Positions 35,827-45,702 of a stretch of DNA of 64,000 nt are shown here, piece by piece. A model generated the notes under the pieces. That model was given only the letters and a program-made list of their open reading frames with translations. It was not told where the DNA came from and made no database searches. The translations under genes and the position numbers were made by a program. Position 1 is the stretch's first letter, and the number at the start of each line of letters is the position of its first letter. The DNA is taken from assembly GCF_016412875.1 (NCBI RefSeq), contig NZ_JAEKPD010000010.1:124001-188000 (forward strand), read 5' to 3'. Source of the DNA: Palleronia pontilimi (GTDB lineage Bacteria > Pseudomonadota > Alphaproteobacteria > Rhodobacterales > Rhodobacteraceae).

Positions 35827-36302
35827 GACCAGCCCTTGTCCTGATCCTGTGCGCGCTGCCGGTCCCGGTCTTGGCCGAGCAGACCGAAGTGGCGCTTTAC
35901 ACGGTGCTGGCGCGGCAGGGCTGCAGTGTCGGCCCGCACGAGGTCGCCGACACTTTCGCACCCGAAGGATTCACGCCGGAATTCGTGCGCGACACTCTGA
36001 CGGGCCTGCTGATCGACGGCACCGCGACCGAAGACGCGGTCGGCCGTCTCAGCGTGCCGCCCTCTCTCTGCCCGCCCGACACGGCGGCCGCGACGCCGAA
36101 ACAGCAGTTCCTGGGCGAATTCGCCGCAAACGACTGCGCGTTGCATGCCAGCGATCTCGATGCGGTGATGGGCCGCCTGGGCCTGAGCCGCGCCCAGTTG
36201 CAGGCCATCGCGACGCCGCTTTACGACGCGGGCGCGATCGAGGTCCGTGGCCGCCGGGCGACCTTGTCAGACACGCTTTGCGGCGCCGCCGCGACCAATT
36301 GA
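35823..36302 (+). CDS. Small exported protein of unknown function in the nuo operon (nuoD-nuoE)
   Basis: 159 residues with GTG start overlapping the nuoD stop. An N-terminal signal peptide ([17 protein letters not shown]) predicts export. The mature part is helical and has four Cys residues (GCS, LCP, DCAL, LCG) that could form two disulfides. The two halves look alike: [19 protein letters not shown] and [18 protein letters not shown] are each followed by a helix and a short LSD/LSV strand, so it may be an internal duplication of a winged-helix-like unit. No known domain recognised. Position implies co-expression with complex I. Confidence 0.8.
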   Translation: MRPALVLILCALPVPVLAEQTEVALYTVLARQGCSVGPHEVADTFAPEGFTPEFVRDTLTGLLIDGTATEDAVGRLSVPPSLCPPDTAAATPKQQFLGEFAANDCALHASDLDAVMGRLGLSRAQLQAIATPLYDAGAIEVRGRRATLSDTLCGAAATN

Positions 36303-36318
36303 GCCGATAGGATAACCG

Positions 36319-37632
36319 ATGCTACGCCGTCTTCATCCCGACCAGCCCGACAGCTTTGCCTTCACGCCCGCCAACCTGGAGTGGGCCGAGGCGCAGATGA
36401 CCAAGTATCCCGAAGGCCGCCAGGCCAGCGCGGTGATACCGCTTCTGTGGCGCGCGCAGGAGCAGGAAGGTTGGCTAAGCCGCCCGGCCATCGAGGAAGT
36501 GGGCCGGATGCTGGACATGGCCTATATCCGGGTGCTGGAGGTGGCGACGTTCTACTTCATGTTCCAGCTGCAACCCGTTGGAAGCGTTGCGCATATCCAG
36601 GTCTGCGGCACCACGTCCTGCATGATCTGCGGCGCCGAGGACCTGATCGCGGTCTGCAAGAACAAGATCGCGCCGCGGGCGCACCAGCTTAGCGACGACG
36701 GCAAGTTCTCGTGGGAAGAGGTCGAATGCCTGGGCGCCTGCGCCAACGCGCCCATGGCCCAGATCGGCAAGGACTACTACGAGGATCTGACGGCCGACAA
36801 TTTCGCCGCGCTCATCGACCGCATGGCGGCGGGCGAGGTGCCGACGCCGGGGTCGCAACAGGGCCGTTTCGCGTCCGAGCCTGCGCCGGGGCTGACGTCG
36901 CTGGGTGGGGACGCCGATCACGACAGCAATGCCAGCGTGACGCTGGCCACCGAGCTCGGCGATACGATCAAGCGGATTGACGGGACCGAAGTGCCCCTAC
37001 TGACGCCATGGCGCGACACGGTGCAGGCCGGTGCGACGCAACCGCCCGAAAGCCGCGACGACCTTCTGGGCCCCAAAGGCGGCATTGACAGCCCCACGCC
37101 GGGCGCCAAGCCCGCGGCGAATACGCCCGTCACCGACAAGAGCTTGACCAAGCAGGAAACCGACGAGGTCAACAAGGCGCGCCCGGAGGAGGGTAGCGTC
37201 ATCGACGCCCCCGAAAAGGCCGATCGCAACATCCACGAAGCAGGCGCAACGGCAACCGCCATGGGCAGCGCGCGCGAGCGCACGGGCGCGGGCACCGGCC
37301 CCCTGGATGCCGACGCGTCCGCCGACAACGACGCCGCCGCGAACGTGGCCGAGGGCGACGAAACCCGGCCCGCCGCGCTGGACGGCCCGCGCGAGGGGCA
37401 AGCCGACGACCTCAAGGACATCAAGGGTGTCGGGCCCAAGCTGGAAGCGCTTCTGCACGAGATGGGCTTTTACCATTTCGACCAGATCGCGAGCTGGACT
37501 CCGCGCGAAATCGCCTGGGTCGATCGCAACCTGGAAGGCTTCAAGGGCCGTGTCCTGCGCGACGATTGGGTTGGTCAAGCCCGCATTTTGGCGCGGGATG
37601 GGGAGACAGACCCGACTTCGCGCGCTAAATAA
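36319..37632 (+). CDS. nuoE: NADH-quinone oxidoreductase subunit E with long C-terminal extension
   Basis: 24-kDa subunit with the [2Fe-2S] cluster N1a. The thioredoxin-like core (about 1-185) has the ligands [10 protein letters not shown] and [10 protein letters not shown]. The 437-residue protein is more than twice the usual length: a low-complexity Pro/Ala/Asp/Glu linker (about 185-350) leads to a helix-hairpin-helix domain (about 355-430, [20 protein letters not shown] through GFKGR and RDDW). This domain matches the C terminus of the next gene at about 75% identity (47 of 63 aligned residues, counted by hand). Confidence 0.95.
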   Translation: MLRRLHPDQPDSFAFTPANLEWAEAQMTKYPEGRQASAVIPLLWRAQEQEGWLSRPAIEEVGRMLDMAYIRVLEVATFYFMFQLQPVGSVAHIQVCGTTSCMICGAEDLIAVCKNKIAPRAHQLSDDGKFSWEEVECLGACANAPMAQIGKDYYEDLTADNFAALIDRMAAGEVPTPGSQQGRFASEPAPGLTSLGGDADHDSNASVTLATELGDTIKRIDGTEVPLLTPWRDTVQAGATQPPESRDDLLGPKGGIDSPTPGAKPAANTPVTDKSLTKQETDEVNKARPEEGSVIDAPEKADRNIHEAGATATAMGSARERTGAGTGPLDADASADNDAAANVAEGDETRPAALDGPREGQADDLKDIKGVGPKLEALLHEMGFYHFDQIASWTPREIAWVDRNLEGFKGRVLRDDWVGQARILARDGETDPTSRAK

Positions 37633-37681
37633 TCTTCCAGGGGGTCGAAAAATGGCCCGTTTGGACAGGGATTAGGTGATT

Positions 37682-38524
37682 ATGACCAAGCAAACTCAGG
37701 GTTCGATGGTAATTGTCGGCGCGATCGCCGGCGCGATCGGCTTCGTCGCGGCCGTGGCGCTGTCGGTTCTGGGCGGCTTCAATCTGTCGCCCGCAATCTT
37801 CCTGGCGGTCCTCGTCGCGGCCGTCGCCGCAGTGTTCTTGTTCCTTGGGTTCCACAAGGGCGCGGACACCGGCAGCCCCGACGCGGACAGCCTGCGTCCC
37901 AGCGCGGACGGCAAGCTTGGCGATCGCACGGTGCCCGCCGGAAGCGCGGGGGTCGAGCCCGGATCGGCCGGGGTCGAGCCGGGCAGCGCAGGCAAGGTCA
38001 AGACGGGCACGCTTTTGGAGGGCGAGCAGGAATTGGCGGCCCGCAAGGGATCCTGGCGCTACGAACCCGCGGGCGACAAGGCCGGAGAGGTCGCCAACGT
38101 CGAGAACGCCAACGCCACCGACAACAGCAAGCTTCCGGGCGCTGAAACCTCATCCGACAGCGGATCGGTGCAGGCGGAAGCGACCGGTGCCGCATCGACT
38201 GGCACGGCGAAGGCGATGGCCGACGATGTGGACCCGCGCGATGTGGGCACCGCGCCCGCCCGCCTGGACGGGCCCCGGGACGGCACCGCGGACGATCTGA
38301 AGAAGATCAAGGGCGTCGGCCCCAAGATGGAAGAAATGCTGCACGGCATGGGCTTTTATCACTACAACCAGATCGCAAGCTGGAATGACCAGGAAGTCGC
38401 CTGGGTCGATGCCAACCTCGAGGGCTTCAAGGGCCGCGTGACCCGCGACGACTGGGTGCCGCAAGCGAAGGTCCTAGCCGAGGGCGGCGAGACGGAATTC
38501 TCGAAGAAAGCCGATCACTCGTGA
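37682..38524 (+). CDS. Membrane-anchored protein with NuoE-like helix-hairpin-helix C terminus
   Basis: 280 residues. Two hydrophobic helices at about 10-55 (IVGAIAGAIGFVAAVALSVL; FLAVLVAAVAAVFLFLGF) are followed by a low-complexity linker with a tandem GSAGVEP repeat and many acidic residues. A C-terminal domain at about 205-275 (ADDLKKIKGVGPKMEEMLHG, GFKGR, RDDW) is nearly the same as the NuoE tail. It resembles the H3TH/flap-endonuclease-like domains also found at the end of some alphaproteobacterial L21 proteins. ATG 37682 preferred over GTG 37676. Function unknown. Confidence 0.83.
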   Translation: MTKQTQGSMVIVGAIAGAIGFVAAVALSVLGGFNLSPAIFLAVLVAAVAAVFLFLGFHKGADTGSPDADSLRPSADGKLGDRTVPAGSAGVEPGSAGVEPGSAGKVKTGTLLEGEQELAARKGSWRYEPAGDKAGEVANVENANATDNSKLPGAETSSDSGSVQAEATGAASTGTAKAMADDVDPRDVGTAPARLDGPRDGTADDLKKIKGVGPKMEEMLHGMGFYHYNQIASWNDQEVAWVDANLEGFKGRVTRDDWVPQAKVLAEGGETEFSKKADHS

Positions 38525-38572
38525 CGGGACGCGCGATATTTGGGCGCATCGACGCGCCCCTGAAATTGCGCC

Positions 38573-38800
38573 ATGGCTAGCGACGACAACCGCCTCGCCA
38601 CGGCGAAACAGGCCCGCAATGTCGGGCTGGTCATGGCGGTGACCATGGTGCTCTGGATGGGCGCGCAGTTCTTTGGCGGCCGCCTGGGCCTGCCCGCACG
38701 CTTCGTGTTCCTGTTCGACCTGGCCGCGCTGGCCGCGTTCTTCTGGGCGCTGGTCGTGACCTACCAGATCTGGCGCAAACGCCAGGACGAGACGAAATAG
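38573..38800 (+). CDS. Small two-helix membrane protein, DUF5337-type
   Basis: 75 residues: a polar N terminus, then two transmembrane helices ([20 protein letters not shown] and [24 protein letters not shown]), and a basic C terminus KRQDETK. I recognise it as the DUF5337 family seen in nuo operons of Rhodobacterales. It lies 50 bp before nuoF. A role as an accessory or assembly component of complex I is inferred from position only. Confidence 0.78.
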   Translation: MASDDNRLATAKQARNVGLVMAVTMVLWMGAQFFGGRLGLPARFVFLFDLAALAAFFWALVVTYQIWRKRQDETK

Positions 38801-38850
38801 GTGCCAAGGCCGGAACGGGCCTGCACCGCAAAAGCCTGAGGAAGACCCAC

Positions 38851-40137
38851 ATGCTGGACGACAAGGACCGCATCTTCACCAACATCTACGGCCGCAAGGA
38901 CCGCAGCCTTGCCGGGGCGAAAGCGCGCGGCCACTGGGACGGCACGGCCGACCTCATCAAGAAGGGCCGCGACTGGATCGTGTCCGAGATGAAGGATAGC
39001 GGCCTGCGCGGGCGGGGCGGTGCGGGCTTCCCGACGGGGCTCAAATGGTCGTTCATGCCCAAGGAATCCGACGGGCGCCCGTCCTACCTGGTGGTCAACG
39101 CGGACGAATCCGAGCCGGGCACCTGCAAGGATCGCGAGATCATGCGCCACGATCCGCACACGCTGATCGAAGGCTGCCTGATCGCCAGCTTCGCCATGAA
39201 CGCCCATGCCTGCTACATCTACATCCGCGGCGAATACATCCGCGAGCGCGAGGCGCTGCAGGCCGCCATCGACGCGGCCTACGACGACGGGCTGCTGGGC
39301 AAGAACGCCGCCGGATCGGGATGGGATTTCGACCTCTACCTGGTCCATGGCGCGGGCGCCTACATCTGCGGCGAAGAAACGGCGCTGCTGGAAAGCCTTG
39401 AGGGCAAGAAGGGCATGCCGCGCATGAAGCCGCCCTTCCCGGCGGGCGCGGGCCTTTACGGCTGCCCGACCACTGTGAACAACGTCGAATCCATCGCGGT
39501 CGTGCCGACGATCCTGCGGCGCGGGGCATCGTGGTTTTCCAGCTTCGGGCGCGAGAACAACAAGGGCACGAAGCTCTTCGCGATCTCGGGGCACGTGAAC
39601 AACCCCTGCGTCGTCGAAGAGGCCATGTCGATCACGTTCGAGGAGCTGATCGAGAAGCATTGCGGCGGCATCCGGGGCGGGTGGTCGAATCTTAAGGCGG
39701 TGATTCCCGGTGGATCGTCCGTGCCCTGCCTGCCCGGCAAGATCATGCACGAGGACGCCATCATGGATTTCGACTGGCTGCGCGAGCAGAAGTCGGGCCT
39801 GGGCACCGCGGCGGTGATCGTGATGGATCAGAGCACAGACATCATCAAGGCGATCTGGCGGCTCAGCGCGTTCTATAAGCACGAAAGCTGCGGTCAGTGC
39901 ACGCCCTGCCGCGAGGGCACGGGCTGGATGATGCGGGTCATGGACCGGCTGGTCCGGGGCGACGCGGATCCGGCCGAGATCGACATGCTGCTGGACGTGA
40001 CCAAGCAGGTCGAAGGCCACACGATCTGTGCGCTCGGTGACGCCGCGGCCTGGCCGATCCAGGGCCTGATCCGCCATTTCCGCGACGAGATCGAGGATCG
40101 CATCGCGCATAAGCGCAAGCCCGTCGCCGCCGAATAG
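38851..40137 (+). CDS. nuoF: NADH-quinone oxidoreductase subunit F
   Basis: 51-kDa subunit that binds NADH, FMN and the N3 [4Fe-4S] cluster; 428 residues. FMN/NADH loop [16 protein letters not shown] at about 50-65 and [29 protein letters not shown], and the cluster ligands [12 protein letters not shown] plus [13 protein letters not shown]. Full length; 50 bp after the DUF5337 gene and followed by a 208-bp gap before three small exported proteins. Confidence 0.97.
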   Translation: MLDDKDRIFTNIYGRKDRSLAGAKARGHWDGTADLIKKGRDWIVSEMKDSGLRGRGGAGFPTGLKWSFMPKESDGRPSYLVVNADESEPGTCKDREIMRHDPHTLIEGCLIASFAMNAHACYIYIRGEYIREREALQAAIDAAYDDGLLGKNAAGSGWDFDLYLVHGAGAYICGEETALLESLEGKKGMPRMKPPFPAGAGLYGCPTTVNNVESIAVVPTILRRGASWFSSFGRENNKGTKLFAISGHVNNPCVVEEAMSITFEELIEKHCGGIRGGWSNLKAVIPGGSSVPCLPGKIMHEDAIMDFDWLREQKSGLGTAAVIVMDQSTDIIKAIWRLSAFYKHESCGQCTPCREGTGWMMRVMDRLVRGDADPAEIDMLLDVTKQVEGHTICALGDAAAWPIQGLIRHFRDEIEDRIAHKRKPVAAE

Positions 40138-40345
40138 GGTCGCCCGCGGTCGGCTTCCTGTCGTTGGGCTTTCCTGCGCGGTAGATCCCGGCGCAGGCTG
40201 CCTTGAGACGCGATCCGCATAGATGGCGGCGCGTCTTTCACCCCGGACAGCAAGAAGTCCCGCACGCCCAAAAGATTGCGAAATCCGCCAGCGCGGGGTA
40301 TCGGCATGGGTGGGCGGACGCTTGCGCGACGAAAGGGTCGATGAT

Positions 40346-40693
40346 TTGAAAAGATTTTTCCCGGTGATGATCTGTCTCGGAGTCCTGACCGGCTGCGGTG
40401 CGTTGCCCGGCGTCGGCCTGTTCTCGCGCGCGGTGCCGGAAGAACCCCTGCCGTTTCGCGCCCAGATTTCGACCACACGCGGCAGCCCGGCGTTCACCGT
40501 CACCACCGTGACCAACGGCGCGCCGCTATCGCAATGGCGCGAGTCGGCGCGCTACCAGGGCACGCGGTTCTGCATGCGCCGCTACGGCTCGTCCGAGATT
40601 ACCTGGGATACCAGCGGCGGCCCGGATGACTGGGTGGTTCGGCCCCTCGATGCACGCACGGCGCTGGTCCGCGGACGCTGCGATCCGCGATAA
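40346..40693 (+). CDS. Small lipoprotein of unknown function in the nuo operon (nuoF-nuoG)
   Basis: 115 residues from TTG 40346 (GAAAGGG about 8 bp upstream); ATG 40367 would still leave a lipobox. Signal peptide KRFFPVMICLGVLTGC with lipidation Cys at about 17. The mature part is short and beta-rich: PAFTVTTVTNGAPLSQW, RYQGTRFCMRRYGSSEITW. I do not recognise the family. It lies in the gap between nuoF and nuoG with two other exported proteins. Confidence 0.7.
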   Translation: MKRFFPVMICLGVLTGCGALPGVGLFSRAVPEEPLPFRAQISTTRGSPAFTVTTVTNGAPLSQWRESARYQGTRFCMRRYGSSEITWDTSGGPDDWVVRPLDARTALVRGRCDPR

Positions 40694-40790
40694 CGTCGCC
40701 GTGATGCCCTTGATGCGAGGCACCCTGACCGTTTAATCGGTCCTTAGCTGATTTGTGCGGACATATTGGCACACGCTTTTGGAGTGAAAG

Positions 40791-41201
40791 ATGTCTCTTT
40801 CGAAGATGCTACCCTTGGCCATGCTGGCATCGGTGCTGTCTCAGCCCGTTTTCGCCCAGCAGGTTCCGCTGGAAAAGAACCAGACCGTGCGCGACGGCTT
40901 CTACGCCATCGGTCTTGCCGACGAGATTCGCAAGAATTGCCCCCAGATATCGCCCCGTTTGGTCCGCGCCTATGCTATGCTGAAGGGACTCGAGAAATAC
41001 GCCCGCGACAATGGCTATACCGAAGCGGACGTGAAGGCGCTCGAGGATAACGACGCCGCCAAGGACGCGTTGCGCGCGGAAGTCCGCGCCGAGCTTGCGT
41101 CTCGTGGGGCGACGGCTGGGAACGCGTCGGGCTATTGCAAGGTCGGGCGCGAGGAAATCGCCCGTGGCACAGCTGCGGGTCGCTTGCTGAAAGGAAGCTG
41201 A
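40791..41201 (+). CDS. Exported protein, DUF5333-type, in the nuo operon
   Basis: 136 residues with a cleavable signal peptide (LSKMLPLAMLASVLSQPVFA). The mature part is helical: LEKNQTVRDGFYAIGLADEIRKNCPQIS, LKGLEKYARDNGYTEADVKALE, and a second Cys in SGYCKVGREEI, so one disulfide is likely. I recognise it as DUF5333, found next to nuoG in Rhodobacterales. GGAG lies nine bases before the ATG. Its stop overlaps the next start (TGATG). Confidence 0.78.
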   Translation: MSLSKMLPLAMLASVLSQPVFAQQVPLEKNQTVRDGFYAIGLADEIRKNCPQISPRLVRAYAMLKGLEKYARDNGYTEADVKALEDNDAAKDALRAEVRAELASRGATAGNASGYCKVGREEIARGTAAGRLLKGS

Positions 41202-41548
41202 TGCGACGCATTCTCGCTGCAATGACACTGGGCTGCCTGCTGGGTCTTCCAGCGGGCGCGCAGGACCGTCGGGTCGACGCCCATCCGCCCGGATACGTGC
41301 CCACGACCGTTCCCGCGACCTGGGAGCTGGTCATCGGCCGCAAGGAACTGTTCGAGTTGCGCGACGGGTTCGACCTGTACGTGTACCCGAACATCGTCAC
41401 CGAAGCCGAAGCGCGCGCGATCTTCGCGGCCAGTGCCGGGCAGTACTGCGTGAACACCTTCAATTCGAAGCGGGTCAAGCTGACCAAGACGGTGCGCCAC
41501 AGCGATCGTCGGCTCGATGCGTGGCGGTTTCGCGGCGTCTGCGACTGA
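41201..41548 (+). CDS. Small exported protein of unknown function before nuoG
   Basis: 115 residues, ATG overlapping the preceding stop (TGATG). Signal peptide RRILAAMTLGCLLGLPAGA, then VPTTVPATWELVIGRKELFELRDGFDLYVYPNIVTEAEARAIF and a paired Cys (QYCVNTF and the C-terminal GVCD). No family recognised. Translationally coupled to the DUF5333 protein, so the two probably act together in the periplasm. A terminator-like hairpin follows. Confidence 0.75.
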   Translation: MRRILAAMTLGCLLGLPAGAQDRRVDAHPPGYVPTTVPATWELVIGRKELFELRDGFDLYVYPNIVTEAEARAIFAASAGQYCVNTFNSKRVKLTKTVRHSDRRLDAWRFRGVCD

Positions 41549-41569
41549 CGGCAGCCGCGACAAATGCGC

Positions 41570-41592
41570 AAACCGCGCGATTGCGCGGTTTT
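41570..41592 (+). terminator. Terminator-like hairpin inside the nuo operon, before nuoG
   Basis: Perfect 9-bp stem AAACCGCGC (41570-41578) with GCGCGGTTT (41583-41591), GATT loop, ending in a run of four T. It lies 22 bp after the preceding gene and 83 bp before nuoG. It may attenuate rather than stop transcription of the distal nuo genes. Confidence 0.6.
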
Positions 41593-41674
41593 ACCTTCGG
41601 CCAAATAGCGTTACATGATTGCGCAAGCGGCGCGCACGACCCCGCGCGCCCGGACCCCATGGAGACCAAGGGCC

Positions 41675-43693
41675 ATGAGCGATCTGCGCAAAATCATCAT
41701 CGACGACCACCAAATCGAGGTCGATCCCGCCATGACGCTGATCCAGGCGTGCGAACAGGCCGGGATCGAGATCCCACGCTTCTGCTACCACGAACGGCTG
41801 TCCATCGCTGGCAATTGCCGCATGTGCCTGGTCGAAGTGGTGGGCGGGCCGCCCAAGCCCGCCGCGTCCTGCGCGATGCAGGTCCGCGACTTGCGCCCGG
41901 GCCCCGAAGGCGCACCGCCGCAGGTCAAGACCAACAGCCCCATGGTCAAGAAGGCCCGCGAGGGCGTGATGGAGTTCCTGCTGATCAACCATCCGCTGGA
42001 CTGCCCGATCTGCGACCAAGGTGGCGAATGCGACCTGCAGGACCAGGCCATGGCTTACGGTGTGGATTTCAGCCGCTACCGCGAGCCCAAGCGCGCCGTG
42101 ACGAACATGGACCTGGGCCCGCTGGTGGGCACGCACATGACGCGTTGCATTTCCTGCACCCGCTGCGTGCGCTTCATCACCGAGGTCGCCGGCATGCCCG
42201 AGCTGGGCCAGACCGGGCGCGGTGAGGATGCGGAAATCACGTCCTATCTGGGCGCGACGCTCGATTCGAACATGCAGGGCAACATCGTGGACCTTTGCCC
42301 CGTGGGCGCGCTAACCTCGAAGCCCTATGCTTTCACCGCCCGCCCGTGGGAGCTGACGAAGACCGAAACCATCGACGTGATGGATGCGCTCGGGTCCAAC
42401 ATCCGCGTGGATACAAAGGGCCGCGAAGTGATGCGGATCCTGCCGCGCAACAATGACGGCATCAACGAGGAATGGCTGGCCGACCGCTCGCGCTACGTCT
42501 GGGACGGTCTGCGCCGCCAGCGGCTGGACAAGCCCTATATCCGCGAGAACGGCAAGCTGCGCCCGGCCACCTGGCCCGAGGCCCTGAGCGCCGCCGCCGA
42601 AGGACTGCGGGGCAAGAAGGTGGCCGGTCTGGTGGGCGATCTGGCCCCCACGGAAGCGATTTTCGCGCTGAAGCAACTGATCGAAGGGCAGGGCGGCCGG
42701 GTGGAATGCCGCCTGGACGGTGCCAAGTTGCCCGCGGGCAACCGCGCGGCCTATGTGGGCACCGCGGCGATCGAGGATATCGACACCGCCAAAGCCATCA
42801 TGCTGATCGGCACCGATCCCCGCGTCGAGGCGCCGGTGCTCAACAGCCGCATCCGCAAGGCCTGGTTGAAGGGCGCGGATGTGGGTGTCGTTGGGCAAGC
42901 CGTCGATCTGACCTACGAATACGCGCATCTGGGCGACGGCCCGCAGGCGTTGGACGACCTGATCGGGCGCGACCATTCCGAGGTTCGCGACAAGCCCAGC
43001 ATCGTGATCGTCGGCCAGGCGGCGCTGCGCCGCGACGACGGGGCCGCCGTTCTGGCCGCCGCGCAGGCGCTGGCCGAAAGCACCGGATCGGGCCTGCTGG
43101 TCCTGCACACCGCCGCGTCCCGCGTGGGCGCGATGGATGTGGGTGCCGTGACCGATGGCGGCGTGGATTCCGCGCTGGACGGGGTCGATACCGTTTATGC
43201 GCTGGGTGCCGACGAGATGGACATCCCCAAGGGGCCATTCGTGATCTACCAGGGCAGCCACGGCGACCGGGGCGCGCACCGCGCCGACGTGATCCTGCCG
43301 ACCGCCGCCTGGACCGAGGAACAGGGCCTCTTCGTCAATACTGAAGGCCGACCGCAACTGGCCCTGCGCGCCAGCTTCGCGCCCGGCGAGGCCAAGGAAA
43401 ACTGGGCCGTGCTGCGCGCGCTGTCGGCGATGATCGACTCGCAACTGCCCTACGACTCGCTGGGGCAGCTGCGCCGCGCGATGGTCGAGGCGGTGCCGCA
43501 TCTGGGCCTGGTCGACGACATCGCCGAGAATGAAGGCGACGCGCTGGACAGGGGCGACCTGGGATCCGAGCCCTTCGGACGCGCACTGGACGATCACTAT
43601 CTCAACAATCCGGTTACGCGGGCCAGCCAGCTCATGGCGGAACTCAGCGCGGGCGCGAAGGCGCGTCATCAGACGGCCCTGGCGGCCGAGTAG
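41675..43693 (+). CDS. nuoG: NADH-quinone oxidoreductase subunit G
   Basis: 75-kDa iron-sulfur subunit, 672 residues. The N-terminal ferredoxin domain has [21 protein letters not shown] and SCAMQ (N1b); [18 protein letters not shown] carries the His/Cys ligands of N5, and [12 protein letters not shown] with [11 protein letters not shown] supplies N4. The remainder is the degenerate molybdopterin-oxidoreductase fold. ATG 41675 is chosen since [17 protein letters not shown] is the usual N terminus; the frame stays open further upstream. Confidence 0.97.
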   Translation: MSDLRKIIIDDHQIEVDPAMTLIQACEQAGIEIPRFCYHERLSIAGNCRMCLVEVVGGPPKPAASCAMQVRDLRPGPEGAPPQVKTNSPMVKKAREGVMEFLLINHPLDCPICDQGGECDLQDQAMAYGVDFSRYREPKRAVTNMDLGPLVGTHMTRCISCTRCVRFITEVAGMPELGQTGRGEDAEITSYLGATLDSNMQGNIVDLCPVGALTSKPYAFTARPWELTKTETIDVMDALGSNIRVDTKGREVMRILPRNNDGINEEWLADRSRYVWDGLRRQRLDKPYIRENGKLRPATWPEALSAAAEGLRGKKVAGLVGDLAPTEAIFALKQLIEGQGGRVECRLDGAKLPAGNRAAYVGTAAIEDIDTAKAIMLIGTDPRVEAPVLNSRIRKAWLKGADVGVVGQAVDLTYEYAHLGDGPQALDDLIGRDHSEVRDKPSIVIVGQAALRRDDGAAVLAAAQALAESTGSGLLVLHTAASRVGAMDVGAVTDGGVDSALDGVDTVYALGADEMDIPKGPFVIYQGSHGDRGAHRADVILPTAAWTEEQGLFVNTEGRPQLALRASFAPGEAKENWAVLRALSAMIDSQLPYDSLGQLRRAMVEAVPHLGLVDDIAENEGDALDRGDLGSEPFGRALDDHYLNNPVTRASQLMAELSAGAKARHQTALAAE

Positions 43694-43699
43694 GCCGGG

Positions 43700-44113
43700 A
43701 TGCGGGGTGTCGCGGTCTTGGCGGTTTTGGCGGTGGCAGGGTGCGATCCCTCGGTGAACGACGCGCCGGATATCCCCGAGGTCACGCGCGTGATCCCGCC
43801 CGACGGCGCGGTCTATGAAGGGGTGCAGACCCGGCTGCTGGAAAACGACTTGGTGAACTTCCTGGTGGAAATGCGTGGCGCCCGCGCGCCTGCCGACGTG
43901 GACGCCTATGCGCGCTGCGCGGCGGCGCAATATGCCTTGATCCGGGGCTATGGGTTTGCACGCCATATCCGGACGAATGTGAATGAGAAGGGTGGCATTT
44001 GGCGCGGAGATGCGGTTTACACGGTGTCGCCCGCGTTGCCGCGCGGCAGCCGAAATCTCGACGCCGAAGTCGTCGTGGCGACCTGCCGACAGGACGGGAT
44101 CCCCACGGTATGA
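43700..44113 (+). CDS. Small lipoprotein of unknown function between nuoG and nuoH
   Basis: 137 residues, starting six bases after nuoG. Signal peptide RGVAVLAVLAVAGC with lipidation Cys at about 15. The mature part (VTRVIPPDGAVYEGVQTRLLENDLVNFLVEMRGA) is followed by VDAYARCAAAQYALIRGYGFARHIRTN and a second Cys near the end (VVATCRQDG). Family not recognised by name. Lipidation suggests it sits at a membrane surface on the periplasmic side, where complex I has no core subunits. Confidence 0.77.
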   Translation: MRGVAVLAVLAVAGCDPSVNDAPDIPEVTRVIPPDGAVYEGVQTRLLENDLVNFLVEMRGARAPADVDAYARCAAAQYALIRGYGFARHIRTNVNEKGGIWRGDAVYTVSPALPRGSRNLDAEVVVATCRQDGIPTV

Positions 44114-44134
44114 CAAAGACGGAGCAACACGCGC

Positions 44135-45172
44135 ATGTCTGAATTTCTGACGACACCCGGTGGAATCGTCCTGATCGTCGCCGCCCAGGCCGGTCTGGTC
44201 GTGACCTTCGTGATGGTCAGCCTGCTGTTCCTGGTCTACGGCGACCGTAAGGTTTGGGCCGCGGTCCAGATGCGCCGTGGCCCCAACGTGGTCGGCATCT
44301 TCGGCCTGTTGCAGACCGTGGCCGACGCGCTGAAATACGTGCTGAAGGAAATCGTCATCCCGGCGGGCGCCGACCGCACGGTGTTCCTGCTGGCGCCGCT
44401 CATGTCCTTCGTGCTGGCGATGCTGGCCTGGGCCGTGATCCCGTTCAACGAAACCTGGGTGCTGGCCGACATCAACGTGGCCGTGCTGTTCATCTTCGCG
44501 ATCTCGTCGCTCGAGGTGTACGGCGTTATCATGGGCGGCTGGGCGTCGAACTCGAAATACCCGTTCCTGGGCTCGCTTCGGTCGGCCGCGCAGATGATTT
44601 CCTACGAGGTGTCGCTGGGCCTGATTATCATCGGCGTCATCATCACCACCGGGTCGCTGAATTTCGGTGACATCGTGCGCGCGCAAGACGGCAGCTACGG
44701 CCTGTTCAGCTGGTACTGGCTGCCGCATTTCCCGATGGTGTTCCTGTTCTTCATCTCGTGCCTGGCGGAAACTAACCGCCCGCCCTTCGACCTGCCCGAA
44801 GCCGAATCGGAACTGGTCGCGGGCTACCAGGTCGAATATTCATCCACGCCGTTCCTGCTGTTCATGGCGGGCGAATACATCGCGATCTTCCTGCTTTGCG
44901 CGGTCACGTCGCTGCTGTTCTTCGGCGGCTGGCTGTCGCCCATTCCGTTCCTGCCCGACGGCGCGTTCTGGATGGTCCTGAAGATGGCGTTCTTCTTCTT
45001 CCTGTTCGCCATGGTGAAGGCCGTGGTGCCCCGCTATCGCTATGACCAGCTCATGCGGCTGGGCTGGAAGGTATTCCTGCCGTTTTCGCTGGCCTGGGTG
45101 GTCTTCGTCTCCTTTGCCGCACATTTCGAATGGTTCGGCGGCGCCTATGCCCGCTGGGCCGTGGGAGGTTAA
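44135..45172 (+). CDS. nuoH: NADH-quinone oxidoreductase subunit H
   Basis: Membrane subunit linking the quinone site to the proton pumps, 345 residues with about eight helices. Conserved segments are [32 protein letters not shown]-like [14 protein letters not shown], and the acidic matrix loop [21 protein letters not shown]. The C terminus runs to within three bases of nuoI. Confidence 0.97.
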   Translation: MSEFLTTPGGIVLIVAAQAGLVVTFVMVSLLFLVYGDRKVWAAVQMRRGPNVVGIFGLLQTVADALKYVLKEIVIPAGADRTVFLLAPLMSFVLAMLAWAVIPFNETWVLADINVAVLFIFAISSLEVYGVIMGGWASNSKYPFLGSLRSAAQMISYEVSLGLIIIGVIITTGSLNFGDIVRAQDGSYGLFSWYWLPHFPMVFLFFISCLAETNRPPFDLPEAESELVAGYQVEYSSTPFLLFMAGEYIAIFLLCAVTSLLFFGGWLSPIPFLPDGAFWMVLKMAFFFFLFAMVKAVVPRYRYDQLMRLGWKVFLPFSLAWVVFVSFAAHFEWFGGAYARWAVGG

Positions 45173-45175
45173 TAC

Positions 45176-45670
45176 ATGAGCAACTTCGACTACGCCCGCG
45201 CCGGTCGCTACTGGCTGCTGTTCGACATGTTCAAAGGTCTGGGGCTGGGGTTCAAATACTTCTTCGCGCCCAAGGCCACGCTGAACTATCCCCACGAAAA
45301 AGGGCCGATCAGCCCGCGCTTCCGGGGGGAGCATGCCCTGCGCCGCTATCCCAACGGCGAAGAACGCTGCATCGCGTGCAAGCTGTGTGAAGCGGTATGC
45401 CCCGCGCAGGCCATCACCATCGACGCCGAGCCGCGTGAGGACGGCAGCCGCCGCACCACGCGCTACGACATCGATATGACCAAGTGCATCTATTGCGGAT
45501 TCTGCCAGGAAGCCTGCCCGGTGGATGCCATCGTGGAAGGCCCGAATTTCGAGTTCTCGACCGAGACCCGCGAAGAGCTGTACTACGACAAGGCCAAGCT
45601 GCTGGAAAACGGCGACCGGTGGGAAGCCGAGATTGCGCGCAACCTGGAAATCGACACGCCGTATCGCTAG
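45176..45670 (+). CDS. nuoI: NADH-quinone oxidoreductase subunit I
   Basis: TYKY subunit carrying two [4Fe-4S] clusters (N6a and N6b), 164 residues. Both ferredoxin motifs are complete: [16 protein letters not shown] at about 64-79 and [16 protein letters not shown] at about 103-118. An amphipathic N-terminal helix ([17 protein letters not shown]) anchors it to the membrane. Confidence 0.97.
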   Translation: MSNFDYARAGRYWLLFDMFKGLGLGFKYFFAPKATLNYPHEKGPISPRFRGEHALRRYPNGEERCIACKLCEAVCPAQAITIDAEPREDGSRRTTRYDIDMTKCIYCGFCQEACPVDAIVEGPNFEFSTETREELYYDKAKLLENGDRWEAEIARNLEIDTPYR

Positions 45671-45702
45671 GCGGTGCCGCAAAGGACACCTGAGGACAGA
45701 TC

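Noticed and set aside
40727-40742. GACCG-TTTAAT-CGGTC dyad before the DUF5333-type gene
   Set aside because: Only a 5-bp stem without a T run; too weak to call operator or terminator.
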